The position numbers and the translations under genes were made by a program. The notes below the pieces were generated by a model. It ran no database searches and was not told the origin of the DNA. It saw only the letters and a program-made list of their open reading frames with translations. From Diploptera punctata (lineage: Eukaryota > Arthropoda > Insecta > Blattodea > Blaberidae): a stretch of 64,000 nt of DNA. Of the stretch, positions 1-10,931 are shown in pieces (the stretch's first letter is position 1; each line of letters opens with the position of its first letter). The stretch is taken from positions 620,001-684,000 of the forward strand of contig JASPKZ010004574.1 in the NCBI GenBank assembly GCA_030220185.1, written 5' to 3'.

Positions 1-523
1 TTAGAATATGCAAAAATTCGGCCTGTTCCTTCTCTAACTGTGAAATGTGATTATTATATTCCTCTACATCAGTTTGAGTTAAAGTACCAAATAATATCTT
101 AACGATATCTCCCATAAAATTTAAAACGCCTCTCTTGGTTCTAGTATTCTGTTCATTAGGTGTTTTTAAATATTCTGTGACTAATTCTTTTAAATTTTCA
201 ACATACTTGACTTTTGGTTTTACAAAGTGATTTAAACTCCCACAATCTGTCAAATGATACCATTTTTCTCTCCTTATTTTATCACAATAATCAGTTATCA
301 ACTGTAAATGATTTTTTGTCTGTTTCCAAAAATCTCGAGTTGGTTCCAAGTTTATATAACTCACCACTTTCCATTGTATAGGGTAAAATTGTATAATTCC
401 TATCTCGTCAAAGTACACGCCGGTCTTCGAATCCAGAGCTTTTACTTCTTGAGCGTCTGTAAGCTTTCCCAACCAAAATGGTATTAATATTTGTAGCATT
501 ACCCATGTGTTATGAAGTTTCAT
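1..523 (-). CDS. env: env-like glycoprotein, N-terminal part (baculovirus F / errantivirus Env family), runs off window
   Basis: The frame is open from ATG at 521-523 to the window edge (174 codons); its start overlaps the end of pol by 14 nt. Residues ~9-20 are hydrophobic and would serve as a signal peptide. A basic tetrapeptide RTKR at ~128-131 looks like a furin cleavage site and is followed at once by a glycine-rich hydrophobic stretch (GVLNFMGDIVKILFGT), the place of the fusion peptide in this family. In the family the product is a membrane fusion glycoprotein made from a spliced RNA. No stop is seen in the visible part, so whether the gene is intact cannot be judged. Confidence 0.8.
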   Translation of the reverse strand, partial: MKLHNTWVMLQILIPFWLGKLTDAQEVKALDSKTGVYFDEIGIIQFYPIQWKVVSYINLEPTRDFWKQTKNHLQLITDYCDKIRREKWYHLTDCGSLNHFVKPKVKYVENLKELVTEYLKTPNEQNTRTKRGVLNFMGDIVKILFGTLTQTDVEEYNNHISQLEKEQAEFLHIL

Positions 524-960
524 TTTCTTTTCCCTGCAAAGAAAAATATAGCTTTAATCTATTTGAATGTACTGTCTCATATTTGCGTTTACCTAATTTT
601 TGTATTATTACGTTGTGACCTTCAGTAGTCTTAACCTCGTATGGACCTTTCCATATAGGATCTAATTTATTCCTATTTTTTACTCTGAGAAGTACTAGAT
701 CATCATCCTTGAATTCAACATAATGGCTTTTCACAGGCGATCGCTGCTTTTCCTTAAATTTAATAAGCCTTTCTCTAGCTACCTCATGACAACTTTGCAA
801 TCTATTCCGTACATTCAGAATTAAATCGTCGTAATTATATAAAGGTTGTGATTTAGTTTGTAAAATTCCTGGGATATTACATTTTCTTCCGTACAATAAT
901 TCATAGGGTGAGTATTTAGTAATACTATGGGGGGTAGTGTAGTAAGTAAAACTAGCAAAA
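510..960 (-). pseudogene. pol: integrase C-terminal domain of E1 pol
   Basis: An open frame reading into 510-896 ends at TAA (510-512). The motif WKGPYEVK with a following VHSNRLKLYF matches the GPY/F module at the end of Ty3/Gypsy integrases, and the upstream part (RNRLQSCHEVARERLIKFKEKQR) is the usual basic helical linker. The frame is in register back to about 960 (TTPHSITKYSPYELLYGRK), where a one-base insertion in a T run shifts it from the catalytic core. The stop lies inside the env start region, giving the tight pol-env overlap typical of errantiviruses. Confidence 0.8.
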
Positions 961-1185
961 TTTGTCCCAATCGGCTCCTCTAGGATCGCAAAAACAACGT
1001 AAGTAAGTTACTAAGGTCTTATGAGTTCTTTCTAGAGCTCCATTACTTTCAGGGTGATAAGCAGTAGTGTTTAGTTTCTGAATCTTAAATAGTTTACATA
1101 TTCTTTTAAATAAATCGGACATAAAATTTGTTCCTTGATCAGTTAATATGATATCAGGAATACCATAAATTAAGATAACATTGTT
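961..1185 (-). pseudogene. pol: integrase catalytic core, middle part, of E1 pol
   Basis: This stretch is in a third frame between two frameshifts. On the minus strand it encodes the second Asp of the DDE triad (LTDQGTNF) and, after the usual spacing, the catalytic Glu (NGALERTHKTL), preceded by AYHPES. A one-base shift near 1180 separates it from the first Asp upstream, and another near 960 from the C-terminal domain. The residues themselves are intact, so the damage is by indel only. Confidence 0.75.
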
Positions 1186-2700
1186 AAGAAAGCTTCTGTC
1201 ACTTCATCTGTTTGTGTCTTTAAGAGAATAACTATTAAATATTTACTTAACTTATCTTGACAAGTTAATATATATTTATGACTTCTCTCGGTTAGTGGAA
1301 GTGGTCCCACTACGTCTAAATAAATTTTCATCCAAGGTTCTTCTTGTGTGTCCGTGACCTCTAAAGGTTGTTTTACTTTATGATTCATGTCTTTATTAAA
1401 TTGACAAGTCTTACAAGTTTTAATGTAATTAGTTACGCCTTTCTCTACTCCCGGCCAATTTATGTATAATTTAATTCGATCGGTAGTTTTATTGATTCCA
1501 AGATGTCCTCCAATTGGGCAGCTGTGAAATTCTTTGATTATTTTCTCTTTACGATCCTCAGATAAGTGTTTATTATTCAATGTGCAACATTCTACAAGAT
1601 GTCTACTCAAACTATCTGCGTTTACGTGTCTTTTACCTGCCCTATAATAAATTTCGGATTCAAATCCTGAAAGTTGTAGTTTCCAACGTATTAACCTCGA
1701 ACTAGGGTCTTTCACTTTAAATAACCAGACCAATCCTTTGTGATCTGTCACTACTTGAAATTTACGTCCTAGTAAATAAGGTCTAAAAGGCCTGCATGCC
1801 CATACTATCGCTAATAGTTCTTTTTCTACAGTGCTGTAATGCAATTCGGCTTGATTTAAAGTCCTGCTAGCGTAAGCAATGGGTTTATCATCTCCTAAAG
1901 TTCCTTGACTAAGAATTGCGCCTAAAGCGTATCCACTAGCGTCTGTAGTTACTATAAAGGTTTGTGTGAAATCTGGATACTGCAACAACGAAGCTGTTGT
2001 TAATTTATCTTTCAATTTATTGAAGCTATTCTGTTCTGGTTCTTCGCACTTCCACATCTTATCTTTCTTTAACGATTCAGTCAAAGGTTTTGCAATCGCA
2101 CTAAATTCTTCTATACATTTTCTGTAATATACTGCCAAACCTAAGAATGATTTTATGTCTTTAGGTGTCTTTGGAGTTGGAAATTCTGTAACTGCTTGTA
2201 TCTTCTTGGGATCGGGTTTGACACCTTGAGTGGTAACTACGTGTCCTAGGTATTTTAATTCTTCTCTTAAAAATTCGCATTTATCAGGTTCGAACTTTAA
2301 ACTGTGTTTCCGCAACTGACTAAATACACCCCGTAATTTTTTATTATGTTCTTCTAAGGTTTCGCCCATTACTAATATATCGTCCATGTATACAAAACAT
2401 CTATTGCCTATGGAGTCATGGAGTACCGAGTTCATCATTCGTTGGAATGTAGCAGGTCCCGATCTAACTCCAAAGGGCATTTTCTGGTATTCGAAATGTC
2501 CGTTAGGGGTGCTAAAAGCGGTTTTACATTGGTCTTCCTCGGCGATCGGCACCTGGAGGTATCCACTAGCGCAATCTAATGCTGAAAAATATCTAGCCTT
2601 TCCTATTTTGTCTAGTATATCTTGTATGTTAGGAAGAGGATAGCTGTCTCCTACGGTTACTTCGTTTAACTTCCTAAAATCTATACAAATTCGCCATTTT
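1170..2700 (-). pseudogene. pol: reverse transcriptase palm, RNase H and integrase N-terminus of E1 pol
   Basis: The frame runs from the A-run near 2700 to a stop at 1170. It holds in order: the RT IDFRKLNE and SALDCASGYLQ motifs, the catalytic YMDD (2379-2390), the primer-grip/thumb FLGLAVYYRK region, RNase H with TTDASGYALGAILSQ, KELLAIVWA and VTDHKGLVW, the HHCC integrase zinc finger (GGHLGINKT ... CKTCQ) and the first catalytic Asp of integrase (IYLDVVGPLP). The domain order RT-RH-IN defines Ty3/Gypsy. The catalytic residues seen are intact; a slip in a run of eight A near 2700 puts it out of frame with the RT start. Confidence 0.9.
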
Positions 2701-3322
2701 TTTTCTTTCCTGATGCGTCTTCCTTTTTAGGTATGACTATTAGTGGAAAATTCCATTCGCTCTTACTATGTGCGATAATACCGTCTTCTAACATTTGTGT
2801 AACTTGTTTTTTAATTTCCTCTTGATGAGCCTCTGCTAACCTATAATTCTTTAAAGTTATAGCTCTTCCTTTAGGAATTGAAGGGGTAGGTACAGAATGT
2901 GTAGCAGCTGTTGTGCTCGTTAGTCTATCTCCCGGAAGCTTAAATATGTCCGCGTATTCTGTGCAAATTTTTCGTATACTATGGGCTCCTTCCTTCACGT
3001 GTTCAAGTCTCAGATTTTTATTTAATAAATCTAATCTTTGAGGTACGAAATTTTTAACTGATATTTCCTGTTCTCTACTTATTTGAGTGGGCGGTTTAAT
3101 TAGTTCTGGTATTTTCTTTATTATCTGTGTGTCAGCTAAGTTAATTACTAGGCATGTGAATGTCTTATCATATTTTGTTATCCCGTTAGCACAAATTAAC
3201 CCTGGCTGTAAAACTTGCCGCTCTATGAACCTGTTCTCTTTTTCGTTCGTAGGAAATTCCATTAAATTTTCACTATACGGAGGAAGAATCATCTTTCTAT
3301 TTAACATATAACCTTGTTCCAT
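2681..3322 (-). pseudogene. pol: pol segment between protease and RT, with RT start, of E1
   Basis: About 213 codons in the same frame as the protease upstream, separated from it only by one TAG codon at 3326-3328. The N-terminal half is a variable linker. The last 80 residues are the RT entry region (EEIKKQVTQMLEDGIIAHSKSEWNFPLIVIPKK), the standard segment before the IDFRKLN motif. It ends in a frameshift at the poly-A run near 2700. It functions only as part of the Pol polyprotein. Confidence 0.85.
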
Positions 3323-3325
3323 GAG

Positions 3326-3670
3326 CTAGTCTTGGCCTAAAATCATATCTAAATCTCTGGGTAATTTATCTACCATCTGACAATTAGCAACTGTATGTTT
3401 TTCGCAATTATTCAATACTAATTGAATTATCCCATTTACCTTTATAGAGTTCCCACTAATACCTTGTATTTTCATATTACAGTTATCCCTTATAACGTTT
3501 CTCTTTAGTGACGTTTCTTTAACTAATGATACTTGTGCACCAGTATCTATCAATACTAAACCTAGGCCACTTTTTAACTGTTCACAGGGTCTCGGTTCAT
3601 AACCAGAGGCGTCCCACTGATTAATAGCCTTAAGAGTACCTACTTCGACCTCACAGCATGCTGTCTCCAA
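3326..3670 (-). pseudogene. pol: retropepsin-like aspartic protease of E1 pol
   Basis: The active-site signature LIDTGAQVSL is present about one third of the way in, followed by the flap-side glycine pattern (IQGISGNSIKVNG) and the C-terminal ILGQD that normally precedes a conserved Trp-Leu. Here the Trp position is a TAG stop (3326-3328), one base away from a Trp codon. The upstream 3640-4074 frame overlaps in a different register, so a frameshift separates it from the end of gag. Confidence 0.85.
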
Positions 3671-4074
3671 CGAGGTGGGTTTGTGTCCTTGGATTTTTCC
3701 TTAAGTCCACTAACCCAAGTTCGATCCCTTGTGGGTGACTCGTAGCGTTTCCCTCTAACGCTACACCTCGAGGTCTGGAACACGTTACTTTGCGTTCCTC
3801 TATAATTACTTAGGGAATTATTACACTGACTTGAGCTTACAGTCTCTTGGCGTTCCCCAACCACGCTAGGCCCACAGTCACAGAACCCACTTTTTGGCGT
3901 TCTAGTCAACATATGCAGTTCGCCTTGCGACACTGCCCAACAGACACCGTCATCTGGGGACTCATTTGCGTCACTAACTATTTTATCGGCTTTATCTATC
4001 CTATCATTAATTTTCTGATTAACTAGTTCAGGTAATTCCATATTTACCCTAGTATGATCCCTCCGGCACTCCAT
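3640..4074 (-). pseudogene. linker region between gag zinc knuckle and protease, E1
   Basis: An open frame of 144 codons lying between the CCHC knuckle region and the protease. It has no domain I recognise: it is polar, with several Cys and Ser residues, as is common for the C-terminal tail of Gag or the N-terminal tail of Pol. Its position and strand make it part of E1 rather than a separate gene. The frame relation to the protease is broken by an indel. Confidence 0.5.
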
Positions 4075-4112
4075 GAGTCCTGGTGCGCAGTCTGACGGGA
4101 CGATTACCTGCG

Positions 4113-4474
4113 ACTGCTCAGGTAACCCGAACTCTCGTTTCCCTGGCGGCCTCCCAGAGCCGCTCTGTCCCGTCCTCCATGCCTACGGGGTTGTGGTCTC
4201 TTACCACATTCTCTACTGATGTGTCCTATTTCATTGCAATTATAACATCTTACTTCTTTTGTGGCTATGTTAACCTCTCTCTTTATCTCTGACCCGTATG
4301 GTCTTCTAAATTATTTTTTTTACTGCCCCTGTGAATGGATATCCTTGTCCATTTTGATTACCCCTGAATCTCGTGGACTTTACTTCGCTTTCTTCCTGTA
4401 ATGCGGTTTCGATTAGCTGCGCTAATGATTCTTCTTCACCCTTAGCCTTTACTATATACTTTATCTTCCTTTAA
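4113..4474 (-). pseudogene. gag: gag nucleocapsid region with CCHC zinc knuckle, E1
   Basis: On the minus strand this continues gag after a frameshift at 4474 (KGEEESLAQLIETALQEESEVK, then RFRGNQNGQ). After a second shift near 4310 it encodes a textbook zinc knuckle CYNCNEIGHISREC (CX2CX4HX4C) followed by an Arg/Gly-rich basic stretch (KRPQPRRHGGRDR). The knuckle packages genomic RNA in the family. Two frameshifts make the copy non-functional. Confidence 0.8.
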
Positions 4475-4972
4475 TCATGCCACGAAAGTACATTTTAAAA
4501 ATTCTCCTATTAGCTGAAGGCCTCCTTCTACATATCTCGAATTATCACGTTGTTCTAACCTCTCTAATCGATTTCTGACTTCTCTTCTTAAATCCATGGC
4601 TATCCAATCTAATCTTGAACCCCATTGTGCAACTGTTTCATTTGCACCTTGTTTTGAATTAAATAGTACACCTGCATAGTATTCTAACGTTCTCCTAACA
4701 GAAAAGTTCTCCTCCAATATTGCTTTAACTTGGATCCAAGTTTCTCTCTCTGTCCTAGCTAAAAGTCTATCTTTAGCATCTGCTGAAATTATAGATTCTA
4801 TAAACCTTAATAATAAGGGTTGTTTGGTTGGATGGACTACCTGAACAGCAGCTTCTACTCCTTCTATAAATTCTCTTAAATATTTGGGGTTTCCATCGAA
4901 TGTTCGGGGTATCAACTTAACTAGAGGGATATAGGTTTCCTCGTTAATATCAATATCGCCCTCGCTTGCCAT
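4475..4972 (-). pseudogene. gag: gag capsid-like domain, E1
   Basis: 166 codons starting at ATG 4970-4972. The sequence LIPRTFDGNPKYLREFIEGVEAAVQVV, then RFIESIISADAKDRLL and WIQVKAILEENFSVRRTLEYYAGVLFNSKQGANETVAQWGSRLDWI, is the Retrotrans_gag-like capsid fold of insect Gypsy elements. The chosen start is the first ATG after the leader. The frame ends early at a TGA/TAA created by an indel; gag continues in another frame to ~4113. Confidence 0.85.
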
Positions 4973-5314
4973 AATGGAATTGGACTCACCTAAAGAAAGA
5001 TGTAGGGTGGTCTTGAGATGCAGAGTTCAGGGTCGTAGTGATGGCCTTTCAGCTCCCCTCAGGGTGCGACTCCTCTCGCAGTGCAGGCTGCCAACGGCTG
5101 AACACCAAGGACGTCCCTCGAGCGCGTCGGTGGCTGCTGGTGTTGGCCTCAGGACCACAGTCTGCTTTCCTCTGGTGCGTTTACGGGTACCACGGCGCCT
5201 GTGGATTACTCTGGAGCGTTGATCTCTCGGGATAGGCTCTGGATTATCTGGGACTAATTGAAGAGTCTCTCCAGCTCGTACGCACCTTCGGATGTCTCAC
5301 TGCTCGCTGGTTTT
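4973..5314 (-). other. E1 untranslated leader
   Basis: About 340 nt between primer site and gag ATG. It is markedly more GC-rich than its surroundings. Small plus-strand frames here are chance products of that composition. In this element type the leader carries packaging signals, but I see no specific motif. Confidence 0.6.
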
Positions 5315-5337
5315 CCAATCCTTACTCGCTGCCACCA
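5315..5337 (-). promoter_or_regulatory. primer-binding site, tRNA-Leu type (E1)
   Basis: On the minus strand TGGTGGCAGCGAGTAAGGATT follows the LTR end directly. TGGTGGCAGC is the complement of the 3' end of insect tRNA-Leu (…GCTGCCACCA), with partial match to the T-arm behind it. The same primer type occurs at 50942 and 55906 in two other elements of this window. Confidence 0.75.
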
Positions 5338-5653
5338 TGTAATAGTTGGTCGATTCCTTCTATAATTAAAAGTGATTATTTATAATATAAATCAGAATTA
5401 AAAGAAAGTAAGTGTTATTTTCAGGAGGTGAAGATCTTCTTGAAGTTCTAGTAGAATCTATAATTTAAGATAGAATAGAGTTATCAGGACCAGGTAATCT
5501 TCGGAGATGTAGTTGGTAGATAGGGTTAAACTTAACTATGAAGAAACTCAGCTGAGAGTGTAGACAATAATAACAGACTTTAATGAAAATAAATGAGACA
5601 GCCTATCGGTTATACCGATGTAAATAATCTGTCTGGTAACAATTGTAAGTTTT

Positions 5654-5701
<48 letters not shown>

Positions 5702-5803
5702 TTGAGTGACAACGCCCTTAGTGGGGTGAAAAAGGACGCTATGGTTTAGTTACGCCCATCTTTCGTGTGCAAGATGACGTACTTGTTAGGGACGTGTGAC
5801 ACA
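5338..5803 (-). repeat. 5' LTR of E1 (outer boundary approximate)
   Basis: The inner boundary is fixed by the primer site: the LTR ends ...CTATTACA on the minus strand at 5338. The outer boundary is a guess at a TG-starting point near 5803 (TGTGTCACACG); the second LTR lies outside the window so it cannot be compared. A (TA)n tract at 5657-5698 sits inside. Confidence 0.5.
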
Positions 5804-6123
5804 ATTCGAGTGCATAATATTATGTAACTAAGTCCTCCCCTTCTGGAAAGTCATCATTATTTTGAATGTTTTTAACCTCTGATCTTTTAATAGCTAAGCG
5901 ATAACTATGTGTGGCCACTCATTGTGTAACACTTCCGTATATTGTATAACTATACCAAATAACTACAATTGTAATACATATTCAATTGTTATGACATAAT
6001 TCTTTAAAAAGGTATTCTTCAGCATATTTAATAAGAGATTAATTAGGTCAATAAAGGGTGTTAGAATATAATAGTCATACATTATAATGACTGTTCATGC
6101 TACATTTAGTTATATATATTACA

Positions 6124-6180
<57 letters not shown>

Positions 6181-7130
6181 TATATATATATAACATAAGG
6201 AATTAACCTTTTTTAATTAGAATGCTCTATATCCAAAATTAATATAGAAAATATTTCCTCCGAGCATAGCATTTGAGGGATTTAAAACTTAAAACCCTGC
6301 TGGCAGAGAGGTAGCAGGACATATAAATAGCTCCGGTCGCTAAGTGGTAGATATTTCATTTAAATACGGTACATCATTTTAACAAAGTTGAGGTCGACGG
6401 CACCTGCCAACAGGTACATTTTTAATTTTTATCTTATGACTATTCGCCTCAACGGAATTTGATATGAATTTTATCAGTATTGACTATTTATATTCAGTTA
6501 TTAACTTTTATTTTATTGTAACTTACTATTAAGCAATACATTTAGTTTTTGTATCTATTTATGTGTGAATCACTTGTATTCATAATTAACCTGTGAGTGT
6601 ACTCCTATTCTAGTCTATCAAGCCTAATCACGGGTACGACAGAAGATAAAATGTGGCCCCACATCACTTATTTGAATAATAAATTCCAAGATCTGATTGA
6701 ACCATTGGAGTTGTCTCATTCCTTAGAGAAATCAAGAAACCCTACTATGGGCATAGCCCAATGAAGCTGTTAATTAGATTTGGTTTCAAGTTTTGGCGTT
6801 GTTCACCCCTTAAGGTTATTTGATAAAATTTTCGCCTTATACTGGCAAAGGTGATTGTATAGAAGGCAGAACACTTGGTTCTTTTGTTACAGAGAAAACG
6901 TGCATCAACTTCATACTTCCAGGTAGCTGTGTGTATATTGAAAAATTTTTCAATCCTATTGACTTTTTGCGGTCAATGCTGCAACATAACATATCAATAA
7001 TTGGTACAGAGACAGGATATAACACAAAACGCACCACTGGAGGATATTGGGAAAACAGCAAGAGGTCGACTGACCAAAATTATATTACATTAGTTAGATG
7101 GTAGGACACATTGTAAATGATGACATAACT
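5804..7130. other. intergenic, with (TC)n and (TA)n microsatellites
   Basis: No gene recognised. A (TC)n run at about 6126-6163 passes directly into (TA)n at about 6164-6192. The two overlapping opposite-strand frames at 6820-7104 have no recognisable motif, and I treat them as chance. Confidence 0.6.
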
Positions 7131-7190
7131 CTCACTTATGGGCAGTTATGGAGTAACAACGAACAGAAGAGAGTCTCATCATTCACGAAT

Positions 7191-8014
7191 TTAGTCCCTT
7201 TGTTGGCCTGTTTCGGCCTCAAGAGATACACCATCCAGGAGACTTTTGAGTGGACGTCCTGGTCTTTTTCCTGCAGGTTGATATCTTAAAATTTGTTTGC
7301 GTATCTTGTGATCTTCCATTTGATGAACATGCTGCATCCATCTTGACTTATAATCAGAAATCTTGTTTTTTACAGATTCCATGTGTAATTCTTCTAAGAT
7401 GTCTTCATATTTTTGTGATCTAGTAGCGTGTATCCTGCAGTCCTCCGAAGGTATCTCATTTTAGCAGATCTAAGTCTCTGTATATCCTTCTGTTTCAACG
7501 TCCATACTTCGCTACCATACAAAAGAGTTGGAAGAGCCAGCGTTTTATAAACTTTTAGTCTTGAATGTTTTTTGACTAACTGTGGCTTGAAGATAGAATT
7601 TATTAACCCTAAAATTCTTAAAAAATTAGATATTTTTGCATTTACATCCTTTTCTTCTTCATATGACATATTGCATCCTAGATATGTAAAATTATTCACC
7701 TGCTCCAAAATTTTATTATCAAGTACAAATTTACGTCTGGCAGGATCTACACTTTGAAATGCCATAATTTTCGTTTTCTCTGTAGATATCTTCAATCCAT
7801 ATTCTTCTGTAATTTTGTTAAGTTCATATATACCTTTCTGCAGATTATATTCTGAATTTGCCATTATTATTTGGTCACCTACAAACAATAGGGTGTTTAA
7901 TTTTGTATTTTCTGATATTGTTATTCCAAATTTATCTTTCTTGTTCCAGCAACATATTACTTCGTTGATATAAATTGCAAAGAGTGTTGGGGATAGGGGG
8001 CAGCCATGTCTCAC
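7191..8014 (-). pseudogene. LINE L1 reverse transcriptase fingers-to-thumb and C-terminal tail
   Basis: The 8014-7394 frame starts RHGCPLSPTLFAIYINEVI, the RT motif 4 region. It continues through the catalytic box, where the canonical F/YADD(Q) reads FVGDQ, so the first catalytic Asp is replaced. Then come the thumb (YGLKISTEKTKIMAF), YLGCNMSYEEEKD and LYGSEVWTLKQKDIQRLRSAKMRYLRRTAGYT. After a shift near 7390 the tail continues (WMQHVHQMEDHKIRKQILRYQPAGKRPGRPLK). The tail is a typical insect LINE C-terminus with unknown role. Confidence 0.85.
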
Positions 8015-9430
8015 CTCACACCTTCAGATAATCTGTTATTTAATTTAATCTTTATGGTGTTGTCTTTGTAAATATTATGTATGTTCTGCAGAAGTAAATT
8101 TGGTATATTTCTGTCTTCCAATATATTTAAGAGTTTTGATCTCTTGACTGTGTCGAATGCATTTTCAAAATCTATGAAAGCAAACTGTGTTTCTAAGTTG
8201 AATTCTCTTCTTTTTTCAAGCAATAGTTTAACAGAAAATACTGAATCAATACAAGATCATTTCCAAAATCCATTTTGACATTCCATAAGGAATTTTCCGC
8301 TGAAACTTTTCAATTTTCCATTTAAAATGTCTGCATAAATTTTCTAGCATGTGTTTAACAAACTGATTCCCCTATAATGATCTTGATTAAGGTTTTCGGG
8401 CTGTAGGCCGTGGTCGTGAGGGGAACTACAAGCCTCACGACCACGGCCTACAGCCCGAAAACCTTCATCAAGATCATCATAGCAACTCCGGCCGTGAAAG
8501 CCTACGTGGATTCCCCTATAGTTGTCCATTTTTCTTTTGCCTCCTTTCTTGAACAGGGGTATAACAATGCTTGTCTTCCATTCTTGTGGTATATCTGCAT
8601 TTTTTAATACATTATTAAAGAATGACAACGTTCTTTCATGGAACTGTTTGCCTGCATATTTGTACAATTCAGAATTCAAGCCATCTGTGCCAGTTGCCTT
8701 CCCATTTTTCTATTTCTTTAAACTATTCTTCAATTCTTCCAATGGTATTATGGAATCTGACTCATTATTATTTCGGAAAATTGTACCTTCATAACTATTG
8801 TCAGTCCAAAGACTTTTATAATAATCGAAAAATTCTTTTGTTACTCCGCAATTAATTTCGATAGATTCTTTAATATCTTTATTCAAATGTTTTAATATTT
8901 TGAAGGCATTAGGTTGGAGCTTATGCAAGTCTGATTCTGAATGTGTAACAAAATTTAACCATGAATTCCTATGTCTCTTTCTTATTTCCCTCTTAACAAT
9001 AGCTCTACAGCATTTGAATTCTATTTCATTTTCTACTTTCATTGTGTTCGAACATTTTTTATAAGCTGCATTTTTCTCTTCAATCAATTGTTTTATTTGA
9101 TCTTCTCAGATTTTTAGAGTCCTATTTCTTCTTTGTTGTATATTTACTTTTCCTAAAGTTTCATTAGCTGCATTCTGAATTATCATTTTAATGTTTTTTC
9201 ATTCTTTTTCGACATCATTACTTTCTGGAGTTGTAGCCATATATTGCTGAATTCGTCTGGAATATAACCATTTAATGTTGTCATCATAAAATAATTTTAC
9301 CTTGTACTTTTGTTCTATGCTCTGTTGTTGTTTCTTCTTTTTTAACCATCTTGGTGGAAATCTTATTTTTGCTTCTACTGGGTAGTGATCTGAACCAATG
9401 TCATATCATCTGTAGGCTCGGACATCGAGA
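8011..9430 (-). pseudogene. LINE L1 RT N-terminal half and EN-RT linker
   Basis: Reading leftward from 9430: SDHYPVEAKIRFPPRW marks the last endonuclease motif (SDH). It is followed by the Lys/Glu-rich linker (8710-9087 and upstream), then RT motifs FFNNVLKNADIPQEWKTSIVIPLFKKGGK...DNYRGI (8344-8679, split by the 8377-8508 insertion) and AFIDFENAFDTVKRSKLL (8011-8223), which carries the first catalytic Asp region. Several frameshifts separate the blocks. Confidence 0.8.
8365..8520. mobile_element. 132-bp foldback insertion in LINE L1 with 12-bp target duplication
   Basis: The insertion 8377-8508 is flanked by GATTCCCCTATA at 8365-8376 and 8509-8520; a second, uninterrupted copy of the same LINE region at ~10052-10090 shows the empty site. 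Most of the insertion is an inverted repeat: 8372-8421 pairs with 8433-8482 (50 bp, two mismatches) around an 11-nt loop. Its GC content is higher than that of the host sequence. Family not recognised. A 12-bp duplication would fit LINE-type integration better than a cut-and-paste transposon. Confidence 0.75.
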
Positions 9431-9960
<530 letters not shown>

Positions 9961-10029
9961 ACACTGGGTAGTAATTAAGTCGAGGTTAGAGCAAATATAA
10001 ATTTAGATTTCTTTTAAAACATGCCAATG

Positions 10030-10179
10030 TTTTGCAATGAAATAATTTTGTAGCATGTGTTTAACAAACTAATTCCCCTATAGTTGTCCATTTTTCTCTT
10101 GTCTCCTTTCTTGAACGGGCGTATAACAATGCTTGTCTTCCATTCTTGTGGTATATCTGCATTTTTGCAATGAAATAAT
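10030..10179. repeat. 116-bp piece of LINE RT region inserted in LINE EN region, with 17-bp flanking repeat
   Basis: 10047-10162 is a close copy of the LINE RT segment found at 8345-8365 plus 8521-8602 (NNVLKNADIPQEWKTSI region). It is bounded by TTTTGCAATGAAATAAT at both 10030-10046 and 10163-10179. That 17-mer is itself LINE endonuclease sequence (DYFIAK). It therefore looks like a small targeted insertion with duplicated target, whose cargo is internal LINE sequence. Confidence 0.7.
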
Positions 10180-10931
10180 CATTTATTGGTTTTGAGTCCT
10201 GGCGATGCCATGTATACTTATGTTTGTTTCTATGATTATAAAAGGTGTTCGTTATTCTCAGTTCATTGTATATAGCAAAATCTGTTAATCATGTCCCGTT
10301 CCTATTGCTAGTTGGTTCGCCAAATGTTCCATTATTATTGTCGACTTGAGCATTGCCCACTCAGGCATTTAAATCTCCTATTATGAGAATGTAATAATTT
10401 CTATTTATTTTGCTATACATTTCTTGTAATATTTTATATTGTTGACTTGAGCATTGCCCACGCTGGCATTTAAATCTTCTATTATGAGAATGTAATCATT
10501 TCTGTTTATTTGCTGTACATTTCTTGTAATATTTTATAGAAATCTTCATTATCTTCTTCGCGGCCTTCCTCTGGCGCGTATACATCAAGAACTGTCAAAT
10601 TACCTCTATTTTCAGTCGAAGCTCTAATATTCTTTCATTCCAATAAGTGTAGTGTTGAATGTTATTTCTTATGGTTTTATTAATCCAAATCATGGGTTTT
10701 CCTGTCGACACCGCTATATATTTGTACATAATTTTGTGTTTCTTTTGTTCCTTTAAGTTTCTTCTTAGTTTCTGTAGTTACTGCAATATCAATGTTGCTA
10801 TTCGTAAATATACTGTCTAGTTCCTCTTCTTTTCCATGGATGCTTCGGACATTCCAGGTTGCATATCTTAGAATATCATTGTGCCGTTTTCTTTTAACCA
10901 TATTTCTTTGCTGTGGGTCGTCATATTTCAA
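10180..10931 (-). pseudogene. LINE L1 endonuclease (exonuclease-endonuclease-phosphatase fold)
   Basis: The N-terminus at 10680-10931 reads YATWNVRSIHGKEEELDSIF...IDIAVTTETK, the first motifs of APE-type endonucleases (WNVRS and the catalytic ETK). Further down come VLDVYAPEEGREED (~10555-10600), GDLNA.VGNAQVDNNNGTFGE (~10320-10380) and HKYTWHRQDSKPINDYFIAK (~10165-10230). The frame is broken and one block is tandemly duplicated. The enzyme nicks target DNA to prime reverse transcription. Confidence 0.8.
10338..10540. repeat. tandem duplication, ~101-bp period, in LINE endonuclease
   Basis: Two adjacent copies (10338-10438 and 10439-10540) of the block beginning GACTTGAGCATTGCCCAC. They differ at about ten positions, so the duplication is not recent. 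101 is not a multiple of three, so the event itself breaks the frame. Confidence 0.8.

Larger units (their letters stand above)
1..5803 (-). mobile_element. Element E1: Ty3/Gypsy errantivirus-like retroelement, 5' LTR to env start
   Basis: Reading on the minus strand, the order is LTR, primer-binding site, leader, gag, protease, reverse transcriptase, RNase H, integrase and env, which is the vertebrate-retrovirus-like order of insect errantiviruses. The env gene runs off the left edge, so the 3' LTR lies outside the window and the target-site duplication cannot be checked. gag and pol carry several single-base frameshifts and one in-frame stop, so this copy is dead, though the protein similarity is still very clear, implying a fairly young insertion. 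Unlike elements N and C in this window it has no extra ORF between primer site and gag, and its env carries its own N-terminal hydrophobic segment. Confidence 0.9.

Noticed and set aside
4974..5235. Two overlapping plus-strand frames in the E1 leader
   Set aside because: They lie antisense in a GC-rich leader, start in different frames and show no domain.
6820..7104. Overlapping open frames on both strands (94 and 74 codons)
   Set aside because: No recognisable motif, mutual antisense overlap, and no neighbouring coding context.
8401..8520. CRISPR-like or terminator hairpin
   Set aside because: Only one inverted repeat, no spaced direct repeats, eukaryotic context, and a clear target duplication shows it is an insertion.
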